From assembly GCA_014378185.1 (NCBI GenBank), contig JACMOE010000251.1:1-6460 (forward strand): a stretch of 6,460 nt of DNA. The letters are read 5' to 3'. The notes below the pieces were generated by a model that did not search any database, was not told the origin of the DNA, and saw nothing but the letters and a program-made list of their open reading frames with translations. This stretch comes from Gemmatimonadaceae bacterium. Its GTDB lineage: Bacteria > Gemmatimonadota > Gemmatimonadetes > Gemmatimonadales > Gemmatimonadaceae. The position numbers were made by a program, and so were the translations under genes. Shown piece after piece: positions 5,925 through 6,460 of this stretch (within the stretch, counting starts at the first letter, position 1; each line of letters opens with the position of its first letter).

Positions 5925-6460
5925 TTACTCGGAGGCGATGCGAACACCAACGCGAAGTCCGTGTTCGCCCACCGGCATCGGACGCACGAAGAAATTGGCA
6001 TAGTGGCCATCATGCGTGATGCGCAGTACGTGCAGCAACGCGACACCACCGTAGATCAGGGTGATGTCCGTCTTGGTAAGTGACGAGGTGCGCGCCATGA
6101 AGTCCACGTCGCTCACCGATGCTGTGCGACCCAGGGTGACGTAGAACAGGGCAGTGGCCACGCCGCTCGCCAGCACGCCGCGCTCGAACCCCGCGCCGCG
6201 ACCGTGGGGCACGTCGAGGATGGCTTCGTCGATGGCCGCCTGCACGTTGAGCCCCATGCTGGAAAACAGGAACTGCTTGCGCGGCTCGCGGACCACGTTG
6301 AACCCGGAGTAGACGGTCGGGCGGCCCTTGCTGAAGCCGAAGGTGGGATGTCCACCCAGCACGAGCGAGGCCACCATGTGGGCCGATTCGTGGGCCAGCA
6401 GGCTGCCGGCGAACCCCGCCGCGACGTCGCGCCAGTAGTGCGATGGGTGCCGCGCCGACG
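5925..6460 (-). CDS. Membrane protein with HExxH motif, 5' part cut by window edge
   Basis: The frame is open from the right edge (first full codon at 6458) to TAA at 5925, giving 177 C-terminal residues. The visible part begins inside a hydrophobic stretch FAGSLLAHESAHMVASLVLG that carries HESAH (6392-6378), matching the HExxH zinc-metallopeptidase signature embedded in a membrane-like helix. A conserved-looking core follows: GGHPTFGFSKGRPTVYSG, then PRKQFLFSSMGLNVQAAIDE. Two further hydrophobic segments, GVLASGVATALFYVTLG and TDITLIYGGVALLHVL, precede a short tail. This layout suggests a membrane protein of several helices, possibly a membrane-embedded peptidase, but no third zinc ligand (such as a downstream E, or the NPDG of site-2 proteases) can be pointed to. 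The start lies outside the window; an internal ATG at 6377 would cut off the HESAH motif and is unlikely. Function is otherwise unknown. An 180-bp gap separates it from the lipoprotein gene on the same strand. Confidence 0.82.
   Translation of the reverse strand, partial: SARHPSHYWRDVAAGFAGSLLAHESAHMVASLVLGGHPTFGFSKGRPTVYSGFNVVREPRKQFLFSSMGLNVQAAIDEAILDVPHGRGAGFERGVLASGVATALFYVTLGRTASVSDVDFMARTSSLTKTDITLIYGGVALLHVLRITHDGHYANFFVRPMPVGEHGLRVGVRIASE

Overview
The window is high-GC bacterial DNA carrying five protein genes. Three features suggest a Gemmatimonadota-like (Gemmatimonas-type) soil or water bacterium: an imuA-imuB mutagenesis cassette, a lipoprotein with an 'ACGGD' lipobox followed by group-2 Ig-like (BIG2) domains, and short SDSPTV-coding octamer repeats inside genes. 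This placement is a judgement from sequence style, not from a search.

Layout. Positions 42-2439 (minus strand) hold imuA (RecA-like ATPase) and then imuB (catalytically dead Y-family polymerase homologue). The two overlap by 188 nt. In families where they have been studied, such pairs work with the polymerase DnaE2 in error-prone lesion bypass. No dnaE2 is visible, but only 41 bases remain beyond imuB. An intergenic stretch of about 140 bp, poorer in GC than its flanks, follows (2440-2575). It carries a perfect 8+5+8 inverted repeat lying on a plausible imuA promoter, a good candidate for a damage-response operator. Reading the other way, 2576-4186 (plus strand) encodes a polytopic GT-C/GT39-like membrane glycosyltransferase. 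It ends 4 bp from the end of a convergent gene (4191-5744, minus strand) for a secreted lipoprotein with BIG2-type domains. The lipoprotein's proline linker is encoded by 15 consecutive C residues. Its leader contains a GTAG-plus-hairpin palindrome resembling a REP element. Last, 5925-6460 (minus strand) is the 3' part of a membrane protein with an HESAH (HExxH) motif, cut by the window edge.

The genes fall into three functional groups: DNA-damage mutagenesis (imuAB), envelope glycan or lipid glycosylation (the GT-C protein), and envelope or surface proteins (the lipoprotein and the HExxH membrane protein). There is no clear sign that all five form one system.

The points most worth a second look are: the related octamer repeats inside both imuA and imuB; the dyad over the imuA promoter; the N-terminal clamp-binding-like motif of ImuB; the long imuA/imuB overlap; and the poly-C tract, a possible phase-variation switch. 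No tRNA, rRNA, CRISPR array, insertion sequence or origin was seen.
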